Source of the DNA: a virus
Virus record (IMG/VR): IMGVR_UViG_3300020171_000138
Coordinates: 1-22,339 of that record
Reading direction: 5' to 3' (one strand)
DNA length: 22,339 nucleotides
Positions 12,326 to 19,206 of this stretch are shown here, in pieces. Positions within the stretch are counted from its first letter, which is position 1. Every line of letters starts with the position of its first letter. The position numbers and the translations under genes were made by a program. The notes under the pieces are model-generated. The model was not told where the DNA came from, made no database searches, and worked only from the letters and a program-made list of their open reading frames with translations.

Positions 12326-13015
12326 CTATTCCCCCTTCAAGGTTTCGGTGATGAGTCGGTTCAGTGTCACCTCGTCGTATCGCTCGATTCCCTTGACGAC
12401 CTTGTCCTTCCATGCTTGGTCGAACTTGTCCGTCGCCAGGACCTTTGCCTTTGCAACCTCGCGTAGTTCGTCGAGGCTTGGTTCTGGTTCTGCCATGACT
12501 GGCGGTAGGATGCTGGAGTTCCACACGAAACGCTGGACGTCACGCGAGTCGCACACGATCAATTTGTTTATCACACCCTCGCTGTATCCGATATGCGATA
12601 CGTAGAACTTCTGCCGGCAGGTGTACACAGTCTTGCCCTTCGCGTCGTACGAGTTCACCTCGTTGTCGGCAAGTTCCACCCATATGTCCGGTGCGGTGTA
12701 GAGTTCCCTCCCGATGCCGAAGTTGTAGCACGCACGCTTGAACGCATCGGAGGCGTGCCCCTTCTCTTCCCCGACTTGCGTATCGCTACCAACGTCCTCG
12801 CGGTCAATCCAGCAACTCTTCTCACTGTCCCACACGGATACCATGCAGAAAAGCATGTCGCCGATTTGCCTGTAGCTTTTCTTCCAGCCGAGAGGACCGT
12901 ATTTCTTATCCAAGGCTGCCATGTCATACCGGGCGTCCTTGTACAACAGCAGGAGTGCCCGTTTGTTCTTCGTGACGGTCTTGACGTACACTTGGATTTC
13001 GTTTGGCTTCATCAT
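12326..13015 (-). CDS. Rad52/Sak-like single-strand annealing protein
   Basis: This 229-residue protein starts at ATG 13015 (ATGATG, AAGGAG about 10 bases upstream). The annealing core spans about residues 20-130: a YGPLGWKKSYRQI segment, VSVWDSEKSCWIDREDVG, then EEKGHASDAFKRACYNFGIG, the signature of the Rad52/Sak family. The C-terminal third is charged and helical (EPSLDELREVAKAKVLATDK). Such proteins form rings that anneal complementary single strands coated with SSB. Neighbouring nuclease and ssb genes complete a recombination module. Confidence 0.78.
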   Translation of the reverse strand: MMKPNEIQVYVKTVTKNKRALLLLYKDARYDMAALDKKYGPLGWKKSYRQIGDMLFCMVSVWDSEKSCWIDREDVGSDTQVGEEKGHASDAFKRACYNFGIGRELYTAPDIWVELADNEVNSYDAKGKTVYTCRQKFYVSHIGYSEGVINKLIVCDSRDVQRFVWNSSILPPVMAEPEPSLDELREVAKAKVLATDKFDQAWKDKVVKGIERYDEVTLNRLITETLKGE

Positions 13016-13443
13016 GTCGTTTGCTCTCCTTCGTGGATGTTACCGATGATTTCGCTTAGTCCCCTAATCGGGTCCCAACCAATACACCCACTACCATCAC
13101 GTAGGTCGAACCAACCAGAAGCAAAGAAAACTTCACCAACAACAACTTTCCCATTCACTGACCATCGAACCATATCACCCTCAAAAATCATCTTTCCATT
13201 CTTGTCTTTTAGGCCGGTGTATTGACCGATTGTTTCGGGGTCTACTGGCATCCACCATTCAAGTGATATATACTCGTCATTTACTTCCATGACGTTTTTT
13301 ACGATGAATGGTATGCCTTTATTCCATATTAAATCACCCTGTATCCATTTACCATTTTTTATAATTTTTCTTTGCCAGAACTCACAAACATTGTAAAACT
13401 CTTCTTCAATAATAGCTTTCCCACGAAAAATAATCTCTCTCAT
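13012..13443 (-). CDS. YopX family protein
   Basis: This 143-residue protein starts at ATG 13443, where AAGGGGG is 5 bases upstream; the in-frame upstream codons lack a site. The N-terminal MREIIFRGKA, central TIGQYTGLKDKNGKMIFEGD, and the C-terminal SEIIGNIHEG are the family's diagnostic blocks. The family, named after Bacillus phage SPbeta YopX, is a beta-rich small protein of unknown function widespread in phages and prophages. It overlaps the Rad52-like gene by ATGA. Confidence 0.85.
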   Translation of the reverse strand: MREIIFRGKAIIEEEFYNVCEFWQRKIIKNGKWIQGDLIWNKGIPFIVKNVMEVNDEYISLEWWMPVDPETIGQYTGLKDKNGKMIFEGDMVRWSVNGKVVVGEVFFASGWFDLRDGSGCIGWDPIRGLSEIIGNIHEGEQTT

Positions 13444-13652
13444 TCCGTCCCCCTTTCTTCCCATGCCGTCTGCCTGATTTCCTCAAGCAATTCTTCCTTG
13501 ATGATTTCGGTGACGTTTACCCATTCGACCTTGGTTGTGTTCTTGATTTCAGCGAAAACCTCGAAGTCGATGAAGTCGTCAACGTCGTCCCTATACTCGA
13601 CCGTGAAGTCGATTCCCCTTGCCGTTACCATTCTTGATATAACTGGTTCCAT
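13440..13652 (-). CDS. Small acidic hypothetical protein, 70 residues
   Basis: The start is ATG 13652, with AAGGAG 11 bases upstream, and it ends in an ATGA overlap with the YopX gene. MEPVISRMVTARGIDFTVEY starts a beta-rich half and IIKEELLEEIRQTAWEERG a helical half. Its charge is strongly negative. No family recognised. Confidence 0.55.
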   Translation of the reverse strand: MEPVISRMVTARGIDFTVEYRDDVDDFIDFEVFAEIKNTTKVEWVNVTEIIKEELLEEIRQTAWEERGTE

Positions 13653-13657
13653 TTATC

Positions 13658-14281
13658 TCACATCTCCTTTTTAGAAAAGTCGTGGTATACTTCGTCGCGC
13701 ATGGGCATGATTACCACCTCTACCCAACCATCTTTGATTTTCACTGAATCAGATACAGACTCCTTGAAAAGCACTGGCCTACTTGGTGTATCCAATGTGT
13801 GGTGTACGGTGAAGGAATGACCTTTCATCTTCTCCAAGTATTCGACATTCACACCGACCGGCATCGACCGGATAAGTTCAAACAATCCCTTGATACTGTA
13901 ATAGTATCCTTCAAGATTGAACTCGGAAATGGTGTGTGTTTTTCCAGTTTCGTCGAACAATTTCAATTCAATCTTCTGTGCGTTTTCAGGATACACTCGT
14001 TTGTAGTTCAAGATTTCGCCATCATAAGCGAAAAGAACCTTACCTTCTATTCGTAGCATGCAACTTTTCACCAACTCGGAGAATCTGTGTTTTTCTGGCA
14101 AGTGGTATATTGCTATTGCCTTTCCATCGGTTCCAAGAACAACTTGGTTCTCATAATCGAACATAAATGTTTGTATGTGATACGGTGGGTTTCCTTTCGT
14201 ACCAAGTGAGAATTTCCTTGCAAACTTTATGTAGTTAAAAAAACTACTGCTCGTGACATCATAAAACGCTATTGCTTTCAT
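13658..14281 (-). CDS. Sliding-clamp-like protein (DnaN-like, short)
   Basis: This 207-residue protein starts at ATG 14281, one base after the preceding stop. Two features recall bacterial beta clamps: QVVLGTDGKAIAIYHLPEKH (about residues 45-65), resembling the ATDGHRLA motif, and the C-terminal VEVVIMPMRDEV, resembling the VMPMRL end of DnaN. In between, beta-rich segments such as LFAYDGEILNYKRV and FTVHHTLDTPSRPVLF fit a clamp-like fold. DnaN has about 366 residues and three domains; 207 residues would leave about two, close to the two-domain subunits of T4 gp45. It would hold the polymerase on DNA. This is a motif-level guess. Confidence 0.45.
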   Translation of the reverse strand: MKAIAFYDVTSSSFFNYIKFARKFSLGTKGNPPYHIQTFMFDYENQVVLGTDGKAIAIYHLPEKHRFSELVKSCMLRIEGKVLFAYDGEILNYKRVYPENAQKIELKLFDETGKTHTISEFNLEGYYYSIKGLFELIRSMPVGVNVEYLEKMKGHSFTVHHTLDTPSRPVLFKESVSDSVKIKDGWVEVVIMPMRDEVYHDFSKKEM

Positions 14282-14506
14282 TTACTGTCTTTTCCTCCCG
14301 TCTAGGTTCTTCATGTCGTCCTCATCCAGGATGGTTTCGTAAATACCGTTAACCAACCGCTTCGTCCCAATCTTGTGCCGGTCGCACAACTTGCGGACCG
14401 TGTCGTAGTTCCGTCCCCGTGACAGGGCGTACTTGTGCATGTTCATTTCTTTCGGTTCCATCGGCTTTATTCCTCCTGCCTCAACTTCGTTTCCATTTAT
14501 CAACAT
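14282..14506 (-). CDS. Small excisionase/MerR-type DNA-binding protein
   Basis: The start is ATG 14506 with GGAGG 7 bases upstream, overlapping the previous stop as TGATG. The 74-residue product has KYALSRGRNYDTVRKLCDRH and KIGTKRLVNGIYETILDED, that is a short HTH followed by a beta hairpin as in excisionase-like winged helices. It could regulate the nearby divergent promoters, since it is the second gene of the leftward operon. Function not shown. Confidence 0.55.
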   Translation of the reverse strand: MLINGNEVEAGGIKPMEPKEMNMHKYALSRGRNYDTVRKLCDRHKIGTKRLVNGIYETILDEDDMKNLDGRKRQ

Positions 14507-14742
14507 CAATTTTCCTCCATGATTTCTTCGAGTTCTGCAACCCGTGATTCCGCTCTCACCAAACGATCGATAAATTCCTCGATACGCTTGTCGTTCTTTT
14601 CGTCCCGTTCGTAACACGATTCTATGCGACCGATGAGACGGGCTATCACCGTCAACGCATCACCGTCACATTCTGCAAGCAGATGGTCTATCTGCCCCCT
14701 CGTGTCACGTCCTTCCATCCACACTTCCATCATTCTTGACAT
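14506..14742 (-). CDS. Small coiled-coil protein, first gene of the leftward operon
   Basis: This 78-residue protein starts at ATG 14742 with AGGAGG upstream, about 10 bases after the predicted transcription start. It is helical throughout, and residues 45-78 (RIEEFIDRLVRAESRVAEL) form a coiled coil. No catalytic motif or family is recognised. Being first behind the leftward promoter, it may be an early regulator or partner of the next gene product. Confidence 0.6.
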   Translation of the reverse strand: MSRMMEVWMEGRDTRGQIDHLLAECDGDALTVIARLIGRIESCYERDEKNDKRIEEFIDRLVRAESRVAELEEIMEEN

Positions 14743-14759
14743 CGTTGCCTCCTATGCAT

Positions 14760-14788
14760 ACTGTACTCTACCGTAACGCAACAGTCAA
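14760..14788 (-). promoter_or_regulatory. Leftward early promoter
   Basis: On the minus strand TTGACT (14788-14783) is 17 bases from TACAGT (14765-14760). Transcription would begin near 14752, just before the ATG at 14742. The region upstream is very A/T-rich. It is paired with the rightward promoter, their -35 boxes forming an inverted repeat (AGTCAA and TTGACT). Confidence 0.65.
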
Positions 14789-14811
14789 GCATAATATTTA
14801 TTTTTTTCGTG

Positions 14812-14840
14812 TTGACTATATGGGGAGGTGGTGGTATTCT
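14812..14840 (+). promoter_or_regulatory. Rightward promoter of the replication operon
   Basis: TTGACT (14812-14817) and TATTCT (14835-14840) are separated by 17 bases, with an A/T-rich tract (14789-14808) upstream. Transcription should start near 14847, giving a leader of about 125 bases before the first ATG at 14972. Confidence 0.75.
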
Positions 14841-14853
14841 GGCTATGAGATTA

Positions 14854-14960
14854 GCGAGGAAGTATCACTACCTTCCTAGCTGATTATCAAATCAGTTTTA
14901 GGCTTTTCCAGTTGCCACGTAGTGAACCCCAAGGGGTGTGGTGCTGGGAGAGCCTTTTTT
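14854..14960 (+). ncRNA. Structured leader ending in a strong intrinsic terminator (attenuator or small RNA)
   Basis: Three stem-loops follow the rightward promoter: AGGAAG/CTTCCT (14857-14877) flanked by GC pairs; CTGATT-ATCA-AATCAG (14880-14895) followed by TTTT; and a large stem GGCTTTTCCAG (14901-14911) pairing over 11 bp with CTGGGAGAGCC (14944-14954), with inner ACCCC/GGGGT pairing, directly followed by six T (14955-14960). The ribosome site of the first gene begins two bases after the T run. So most transcripts may end as an RNA of about 110 bases unless terminator readthrough is allowed. Confidence 0.65.
14901..14960 (+). terminator. Intrinsic terminator before the replication genes
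   Basis: An 11-bp stem (two G-U pairs) with a structured 32-base loop is followed by TTTTTT. It stands between the promoter and the first coding sequence, so it would act as an attenuator unless overcome. Confidence 0.7.
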
Positions 14961-14971
14961 ATGGAGTTTTT

Positions 14972-15139
14972 ATGGATACTGTCATGGGAATTGATTCCAA
15001 GGATTTCTTTATTCAAGAGCAGGAGGTCGCGTTACTGGCTTTCCGAGGATTGCTTGCAAGTGCGACGGGGAATGATCGGGAACGGATTGTTTCCGAGATT
15101 GACCGTATCGAACGGTATCTAAGGCAGTCTAGACCATGA
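14972..15139 (+). CDS. Small helical protein, first gene of the replication operon
   Basis: The start is ATG 14972: GGAG lies 5 bases upstream, directly after the terminator's T run; earlier in-frame starts would fall inside the terminator stem. The 55-residue product (MDTVMGIDSKDFFIQEQEVA at its start) is helical and ends RIERYLRQSRP. Its stop overlaps the initiator start as ATGA. No family recognised; it may be an accessory to replication. Confidence 0.6.
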   Translation: MDTVMGIDSKDFFIQEQEVALLAFRGLLASATGNDRERIVSEIDRIERYLRQSRP

Positions 15140-15849
15140 AGTATACCATTGAAGGTTTTAGCCAACAACGCCTTATAGAGTTGGGTCTTGGAACTGATGA
15201 AGCTGTTTTGCTTAGGTGGTTCGTTGATTTCTCGAACACTAGCAAAATGAAAACTCTCGTCCTGAATGATTCTGAAGATAAAGATGTATGGTACTGGGTG
15301 AATTATGGTGAGATTATCAAGTGGATACCAATAATCAGTAATTCAAAGAAAACATTGCAGCGAAAGTTTTTCAATCTTGTCGACGCAGGAGTTCTCCTAC
15401 ACCACACACAAAAAGTTAACGGTACTTTCTCATATTACCGCATAAATAAACCTGTTTATGAATCGTTGTTGGATAGCTTTACTATTAAAGAGGGTATCCC
15501 AAAAATGTCCTACCCCTTAGGACAAGATTGTCCTACCCCCTATCCCAAAATTGTCTTACCTAATAATAGTTCTAATAAAGATGATAATTCTAATATAAAC
15601 GATAGGCGTAACAGGTTTGTTCCACCTTCCGTTCAAGAGGTTGAGCAGTACTGCAAGGAACGCAATTACGGAATCGATGCCGAAGCGTTCGTTGCGTTCT
15701 ATGAATCAAAAGGTTGGTTGATCGGAAAGGCAAAGATGAAGAACTGGAAGAGTGCTGTCGTGACATGGGTGAAACGTGAGTTCTCCCCATCGAAACAAGC
15801 CCGACCGAATGACATAAACATCGCCCGTTCTATTTGGGAGGAAGCATGA
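15136..15849 (+). CDS. Replication initiator (winged helix plus DnaD/DnaC-loader-like C-terminus)
   Basis: This 237-residue protein starts at ATG 15136 and overlaps both neighbours by ATGA. Residues 1-110 form a winged-helix domain of the phage replisome-organiser kind (LLRWFVDFSN..., SKKTLQRKFFNLVDAGVLL, FSYYRINKPVYESLL). Residues 120-155 are low-complexity and contain the origin repeats at DNA level. Residues 158-225 (VPPSVQEVEQYCKERNYG, GWLIGKAKMKNWKSAVVTWV) match the C-terminal domain common in phage replication proteins encoded before a helicase. It should bind the origin and recruit the DnaB-like helicase encoded next. Confidence 0.75.
   Translation: MKYTIEGFSQQRLIELGLGTDEAVLLRWFVDFSNTSKMKTLVLNDSEDKDVWYWVNYGEIIKWIPIISNSKKTLQRKFFNLVDAGVLLHHTQKVNGTFSYYRINKPVYESLLDSFTIKEGIPKMSYPLGQDCPTPYPKIVLPNNSSNKDDNSNINDRRNRFVPPSVQEVEQYCKERNYGIDAEAFVAFYESKGWLIGKAKMKNWKSAVVTWVKREFSPSKQARPNDINIARSIWEEA
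15495..15605 (+). other. Probable replication origin: three iterons plus A/T-rich region
   Basis: Within the initiator gene, TGTCCTACCCC at 15506, TGTCCTACCCC at 15529 and TGTCTTACC at 15552 recur at exactly 23-base intervals; the first and third are also preceded by TATCCCAAAA. 23 is not a multiple of three, so protein repeats do not explain the spacing. A strongly A/T-rich stretch (15556-15600) follows and holds TTCTAATA twice, 18 bases apart. Iterons next to an easily melted region inside the initiator gene is the arrangement of lambda-type origins. Confidence 0.6.
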
Positions 15850-17087
15850 ACCATACACTACACTCGATGTTCATAGGCATGTGCATGTGGGAACCGTCGA
15901 TAGTCTACCATACGAAAGTTACACCACGGGATTTCAACGGAACCGAGGCAATCGTATTCGAGGCGATGCAAGCGATTGTCAAGGAGGGTGGGATTCCCGA
16001 CGAGGGAACGATACACGCACGAACCGGCATATCGTTGACAACGCTGTTCGAGTACAAGGATACCGATTTCGCTTCCAAGACTCCGAACTGGCATTTTTAC
16101 GAGAAGCAGATACGCGAAACCACGGCGAACAAGATACTGCGGACCAAGGCTGAATCAATCTTGCGTAACACCGGCATGTCGAGCAACGATATTGTGTCGC
16201 TATTACAGGATGCAATCAACGAGGTGCAGAATGATACGGTCGGATTTGAGATATGCGATATCAAGACCACGATCAATAGTACCGTCGAAACCATACTGGA
16301 ACGTTCGAAACAGAACAAGCGGTGCATCGGTATTCCTAGTGGTATCTCACGCTTAGACGATATGACGCAAGGATTCCAAGACCGGCGGTTGTATTACATC
16401 GGTGGACGTCCCGGGCAAGGAAAGACCGCATTGTTGATAAACTTTGCGGAGAATTGTCCCAAGCGGTGCGGAATCATTTCAGCCGAGAGTGGCAAGGAGG
16501 AACTGACTTCTAGGATGCTTTCACGCAAGAGCCTCATCGATTCCCAACGGCTGAATGTCGGTGTGTTCAGGACTGGTGAGTTGGAACGATTCGGGGACGC
16601 AGCTTCCAACCTGTACGACCATGCCGGGATATACACATACGACGAGCCAAACAGTTCCATCGATACTGTGGTTAATATCGCGCGTCAGATGAAACGACGG
16701 TTCGATATCGAGATCCTGTTCGTTGACTATTTGCAATGCCTGACACCCGGAACCGGAATGGGTGACAAGCCATACCATCAACAGGTTGCACAGATGAGTA
16801 AGGCATTGAAACATCTGGCACGAACGTTGAATATTCCAGTTGTGGTGGCTGCACAGTTGAAACGCGATGCCGAGGGAAACCGACCGCAGTTGTCCGACTT
16901 TTCCGATACAACACAGATTGAACGCGACGCGGATGTGGTTATAATGATATACAATAAGTACGACAAGGAGAACGTGTTGACCGATACGTATTTGTTGATC
17001 GAGAAGAATCGAGACGGTCGGCGTGGAGACGTTCCTGTATCGTTCAAGCAGGAGTTCGTTTCATTCACCGATTTGTATAGACAGTAA
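15846..17087 (+). CDS. Replicative DNA helicase, DnaB-like
   Basis: This 413-residue protein starts at ATG 15846, with GGAGG 4 bases upstream and ATGA overlap. Residues 1-125 are a helical N-terminal domain typical of DnaB. The RecA-like C-terminal domain has GIPSGISRLDDMTQGFQ, Walker A GGRPGQGKTALL (about residue 185), IISAESGKEE, Walker B ILFVDYLQCL (about 290), VVVAAQLKRDAEG and the arginine region EKNRDGRRGD near the C-terminus. It unwinds DNA 5' to 3' as a hexamer at the fork. It is somewhat shorter than bacterial DnaB (about 470 residues), as usual for phage versions. Confidence 0.92.
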   Translation: MNHTLHSMFIGMCMWEPSIVYHTKVTPRDFNGTEAIVFEAMQAIVKEGGIPDEGTIHARTGISLTTLFEYKDTDFASKTPNWHFYEKQIRETTANKILRTKAESILRNTGMSSNDIVSLLQDAINEVQNDTVGFEICDIKTTINSTVETILERSKQNKRCIGIPSGISRLDDMTQGFQDRRLYYIGGRPGQGKTALLINFAENCPKRCGIISAESGKEELTSRMLSRKSLIDSQRLNVGVFRTGELERFGDAASNLYDHAGIYTYDEPNSSIDTVVNIARQMKRRFDIEILFVDYLQCLTPGTGMGDKPYHQQVAQMSKALKHLARTLNIPVVVAAQLKRDAEGNRPQLSDFSDTTQIERDADVVIMIYNKYDKENVLTDTYLLIEKNRDGRRGDVPVSFKQEFVSFTDLYRQ

Positions 17088-17100
17088 AAGGAGTATTTCT

Positions 17101-17367
17101 ATGAAAACATCGCACAAGATTTCCATTGTCACTGGGACCATCTTCCTTTCATCGATGCTTGCACTGAACGCCGAGTACTGGGTGCTGTACCTGCTTGGGT
17201 CGGCAATCAACGCACTACCGATCATTCTGATAGCGTTCCCCATCTACCTACACATGAAGCAAAAGAAAACCACCGCCAACGGCGATGGTCAAAGGGTGGG
17301 AAATGAAAAGAACGACGATCAAGGATTGTCTATAGATTATACCAGTACCGACGAGAAGTCAACCTGA
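17101..17367 (+). CDS. Small membrane protein, 88 residues
   Basis: The start is ATG 17101 with AAAAGGAG 7 bases upstream. Two transmembrane helices are predicted (about residues 7-25 and 28-50; VLYLLGSAINALPIILIAFP), followed by a charged cytoplasmic tail of about 38 residues rich in Lys, Asp and Asn. It may tether the replication complex to the membrane or act on the host membrane; no family recognised. The stop overlaps the next start as TGATG. Confidence 0.6.
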   Translation: MKTSHKISIVTGTIFLSSMLALNAEYWVLYLLGSAINALPIILIAFPIYLHMKQKKTTANGDGQRVGNEKNDDQGLSIDYTSTDEKST

Positions 17368-17525
17368 TGGATTTGAAATTCATCGCTGACGGCTTCACAA
17401 GGCTTGCGAACTTACTTGGACAGGTTATAACCAGTCAAAACGTGCTGACGAGGCACATGGTCGAACTGGAGCGAAAGCAGAAGATGTTGGAATTTGAACT
17501 TCGCAAGTTGCGTGACAGACAATAA
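17367..17525 (+). CDS. Small coiled-coil protein, 52 residues
   Basis: The ORF begins at ATG 17367 overlapping the previous stop, and ends with TAA at 17525, two bases before the terminator stem. The product (MDLKFIADGFTRLANLLGQV at the start) is fully helical; VELERKQKMLEFELRKLRDR forms a heptad pattern. It could pair with the preceding membrane protein. No family recognised. Confidence 0.6.
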   Translation: MDLKFIADGFTRLANLLGQVITSQNVLTRHMVELERKQKMLEFELRKLRDRQ

Positions 17526-17526
17526 A

Positions 17527-17546
17527 GCCTCCCCCGAAGGAGAGGC
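17527..17546. terminator. Bidirectional intrinsic terminator between convergent operons
   Basis: GCCTC-C-CC / GG-A-GAGGC (17527-17546) form a 7-pair stem with one internal mismatch and a four-base loop. On the minus strand it is followed by TTTATT, and on the plus strand by a T-rich AACTTTCACTTTT. It lies between the stop of the rightward operon (17525) and the end of the late leftward genes (17575), so it should stop transcription from both sides. Confidence 0.75.
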
Positions 17547-17574
17547 AACTTTCACTTTTAGCTAAGAGCGAAAA

Positions 17575-18216
17575 TCAGAAAGAGTACTGCAACCCGGTTG
17601 AGAACGACAATTCTGACATTGACGGAATTTCCAACTTCCATTCGGACGGCCTGTATTCCGCTCCCACGACAAGTGCCCACTTGTTGTATCGTACCCCCAT
17701 ATCGAGTGTCGCTCCCAATTGCCCCGTAGGGTCGTATACTACCCCTGCTCCGATAATGCCACCCCAAGCGGAATGCGATTTATTCTCGGCATACAGTTCG
17801 ACGTTCTCGGTCTGCACGGTAACGATGGTATCTTCAAGGTTGGCTATCGTGTCCTGACTGTTCTGCGAGTCTACGCTTGAGAGATTCGAGAGAGTTTTGG
17901 AGTGCTGTATTTCTGATTGCGACGCGACCAGCAATTTCTCCAAGTTCGCTGCTTTCCTCTCGGAGGCTTCCGCTTTCCCCAACAGCAAGTTCAAGTCCGC
18001 TTCCTGCTCGGTCAAGAGATTCTCCAAGTTCTCGATGTACAGCGTCAGAGAGGCTTTCTCTCCCTTCAGTGTCGCGTTCTCCTTTGTTACCTGCTCCAAT
18101 TCCTGTTTGAGTTGGAGTTCTCCCTGTGGTTCGCCTGTAAGCCAAGTAGGCCAAGCCGCCAGCGGCGAGAGAGCCAAGGCCAAAAGCAGCAAGCAAACGC
18201 TTAATTTTTTCCACAT
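17575..18216 (-). CDS. Signal-anchored coiled-coil protein with outer-membrane-type C-terminus (lysis/spanin-like candidate)
   Basis: This 213-residue protein starts at ATG 18216 with AGGAG 7 bases upstream. Residues 1-21 (MWKKLSVCLLLLALALSPLA) are a signal peptide or membrane anchor with no lipobox. Residues 30-140 are a long coiled coil (LKQELEQVTKENATLKGEK and similar). Residues 147-213 hold about four amphipathic beta strands (IIGAGVVYDP, GATLDMGVRY, WALVVGAEYR, LSFSTGLQYSF) ending in Phe, as outer-membrane barrel proteins do. It would span the periplasm of a diderm host. It is the last gene after the holin-like gene, where spanins often lie, but a surface adhesin of trimeric type is an alternative. 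Confidence 0.6.
   Translation of the reverse strand: MWKKLSVCLLLLALALSPLAAWPTWLTGEPQGELQLKQELEQVTKENATLKGEKASLTLYIENLENLLTEQEADLNLLLGKAEASERKAANLEKLLVASQSEIQHSKTLSNLSSVDSQNSQDTIANLEDTIVTVQTENVELYAENKSHSAWGGIIGAGVVYDPTGQLGATLDMGVRYNKWALVVGAEYRPSEWKLEIPSMSELSFSTGLQYSF
17834..18214 (-). other. Long out-of-frame ORF embedded in the coiled-coil gene
   Basis: A GTG at 18214, two bases into the gene at 18216, opens a 126-residue frame starting MEKIKRLLAAFGLGSLAAGG, with a possible membrane helix and a charged helical remainder. Embedded frames of this sort exist in spanin gene pairs such as lambda Rz/Rz1, but heptad-repeat coding can also leave other frames open by chance. It has no separate ribosome site and no lipobox. 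I do not count it as a gene. Confidence 0.25.
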
Positions 18217-18226
18217 GCGCTATCTC

Positions 18227-18898
18227 CTATATCGTTCTTGCCAGTCGGGCAAGATAATCGGATGTGACTTGGAGTGTGCCAGGGTCGGCAAGTCCAGATC
18301 CTTTCAGTTCGTCGAATGTGACAGGATTTCCGTCAATCAGCCCAACCGGCCGAGAAAAATCCAAATCACCGTCGATGGTATCGCCAATAGGACGGAAAAC
18401 AAGATGAGCACCCAGGTGAAGGAGAGCATCGTCCGGCGAGGCTTTCTTGATTTTCCCCCGCCATTTCTCCCACTTATTCGCGAGCTTCTGTTGGGCCTTG
18501 AGTTCGGCTCTTCCGTCGAGTTCTCCAGGTTCCGAAACGCTACGCGAGTAGGGGACATTAAACCACCAACCCCCCAGTACAGCGAGAAAAAACGTGGCAC
18601 CGAGGCGTATACCCATTTCCTTATCGGTGACGCTTTCCGCTGCCCATAGCCATGCCAGCACGCTTGCACATACGACAAACATACCAAGCACGTATTGCAG
18701 GGTTATCAGGTTTTTCGCGGTGATGAACTTGCGCCAGAAATCTTCTAGCATCAGTGTCATTACCATAGTCGCTGCTACCAATGTCATGCCGTTGATGATG
18801 TCAGCCCTGGAGATGCCGACAAGCCAACATCCGAGCAACACAAGTACGACGGCGATGAGCACAGTCAGCAGGTTTTTCTTGAACGTGGTGTGCTTCAT
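18227..18898 (-). CDS. Multi-pass membrane protein of the lysis region
   Basis: This 223-residue protein starts at ATG 18898 with GGAGG 6 bases upstream, in an ATGA overlap with the holin-like gene. Four transmembrane helices are predicted (about residues 10-28, 35-51, 65-87, 98-113), followed by a charged 105-residue soluble tail (AELKAQQKLANKWEKWRGK, then acidic, ending YLARLARTI). No family or catalytic motif is recognised. It could be a second holin-type or superinfection protein; position is the main clue. Confidence 0.6.
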   Translation of the reverse strand: MKHTTFKKNLLTVLIAVVLVLLGCWLVGISRADIINGMTLVAATMVMTLMLEDFWRKFITAKNLITLQYVLGMFVVCASVLAWLWAAESVTDKEMGIRLGATFFLAVLGGWWFNVPYSRSVSEPGELDGRAELKAQQKLANKWEKWRGKIKKASPDDALLHLGAHLVFRPIGDTIDGDLDFSRPVGLIDGNPVTFDELKGSGLADPGTLQVTSDYLARLARTI

Positions 18899-19206
18899 TT
18901 TTTACCTCCAATGAACTTCTTGTACAGACCTCGCAAGGTATCCCATAGCATAATGGAGAACGCCGCCGCGATAGTACCGTTGACAAGACCTCCGGTTACC
19001 AGTCCGTCGTACCACTTCGGGCCAACGGAATGTACCCACCCTGCCGTCGATGCTATGGTGAAAGCCGAGAGCCAGAGGACAACAGGAATCAACTTGTTAT
19101 CCAATGGGGTCAGGTACTTCAACACCATGCCCTCGATGGACAGGAAGAGTGCAAGAGTGACAAGTTCGGGTTGAACTAGTTGCATCAACTGAATCATTGT
19201 CCCCAT
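18895..19206 (-). CDS. Holin-like membrane protein
   Basis: This 103-residue protein starts at ATG 19206 with GGGAGG 4 bases upstream; a second ATG lies at 19197. Helices are predicted near residues 10-30 (PELVTLALFLSIEGMVLKYL), 38-56 (KLIPVVLWLSAFTIASTAG) and 70-88 (VTGGLVNGTIAAAFSIMLWD), with the C-terminal tail basic (YKKFIGGKK). Size, number of helices and basic tail fit phage holins of the kind found in phi105-type phages, which form the membrane holes that release endolysin. No endolysin is seen nearby. Confidence 0.65.
   Translation of the reverse strand: MGTMIQLMQLVQPELVTLALFLSIEGMVLKYLTPLDNKLIPVVLWLSAFTIASTAGWVHSVGPKWYDGLVTGGLVNGTIAAAFSIMLWDTLRGLYKKFIGGKK

Noticed and set aside
11145-12524. 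459-codon minus-strand ORF spanning the ASCH region and upstream
   Set aside because: Only the last 185 codons are real (ASCH protein from ATG 11702). The upstream part is another frame of the PD-(D/E)XK and Rad52-like genes, with Arg/Pro-rich composition and no ribosome site.
17897-18649. 250-codon plus-strand ORF
   Set aside because: Antisense to the coiled-coil gene and the four-helix membrane protein gene, and Ser/Phe-rich as expected for the complement of such genes.
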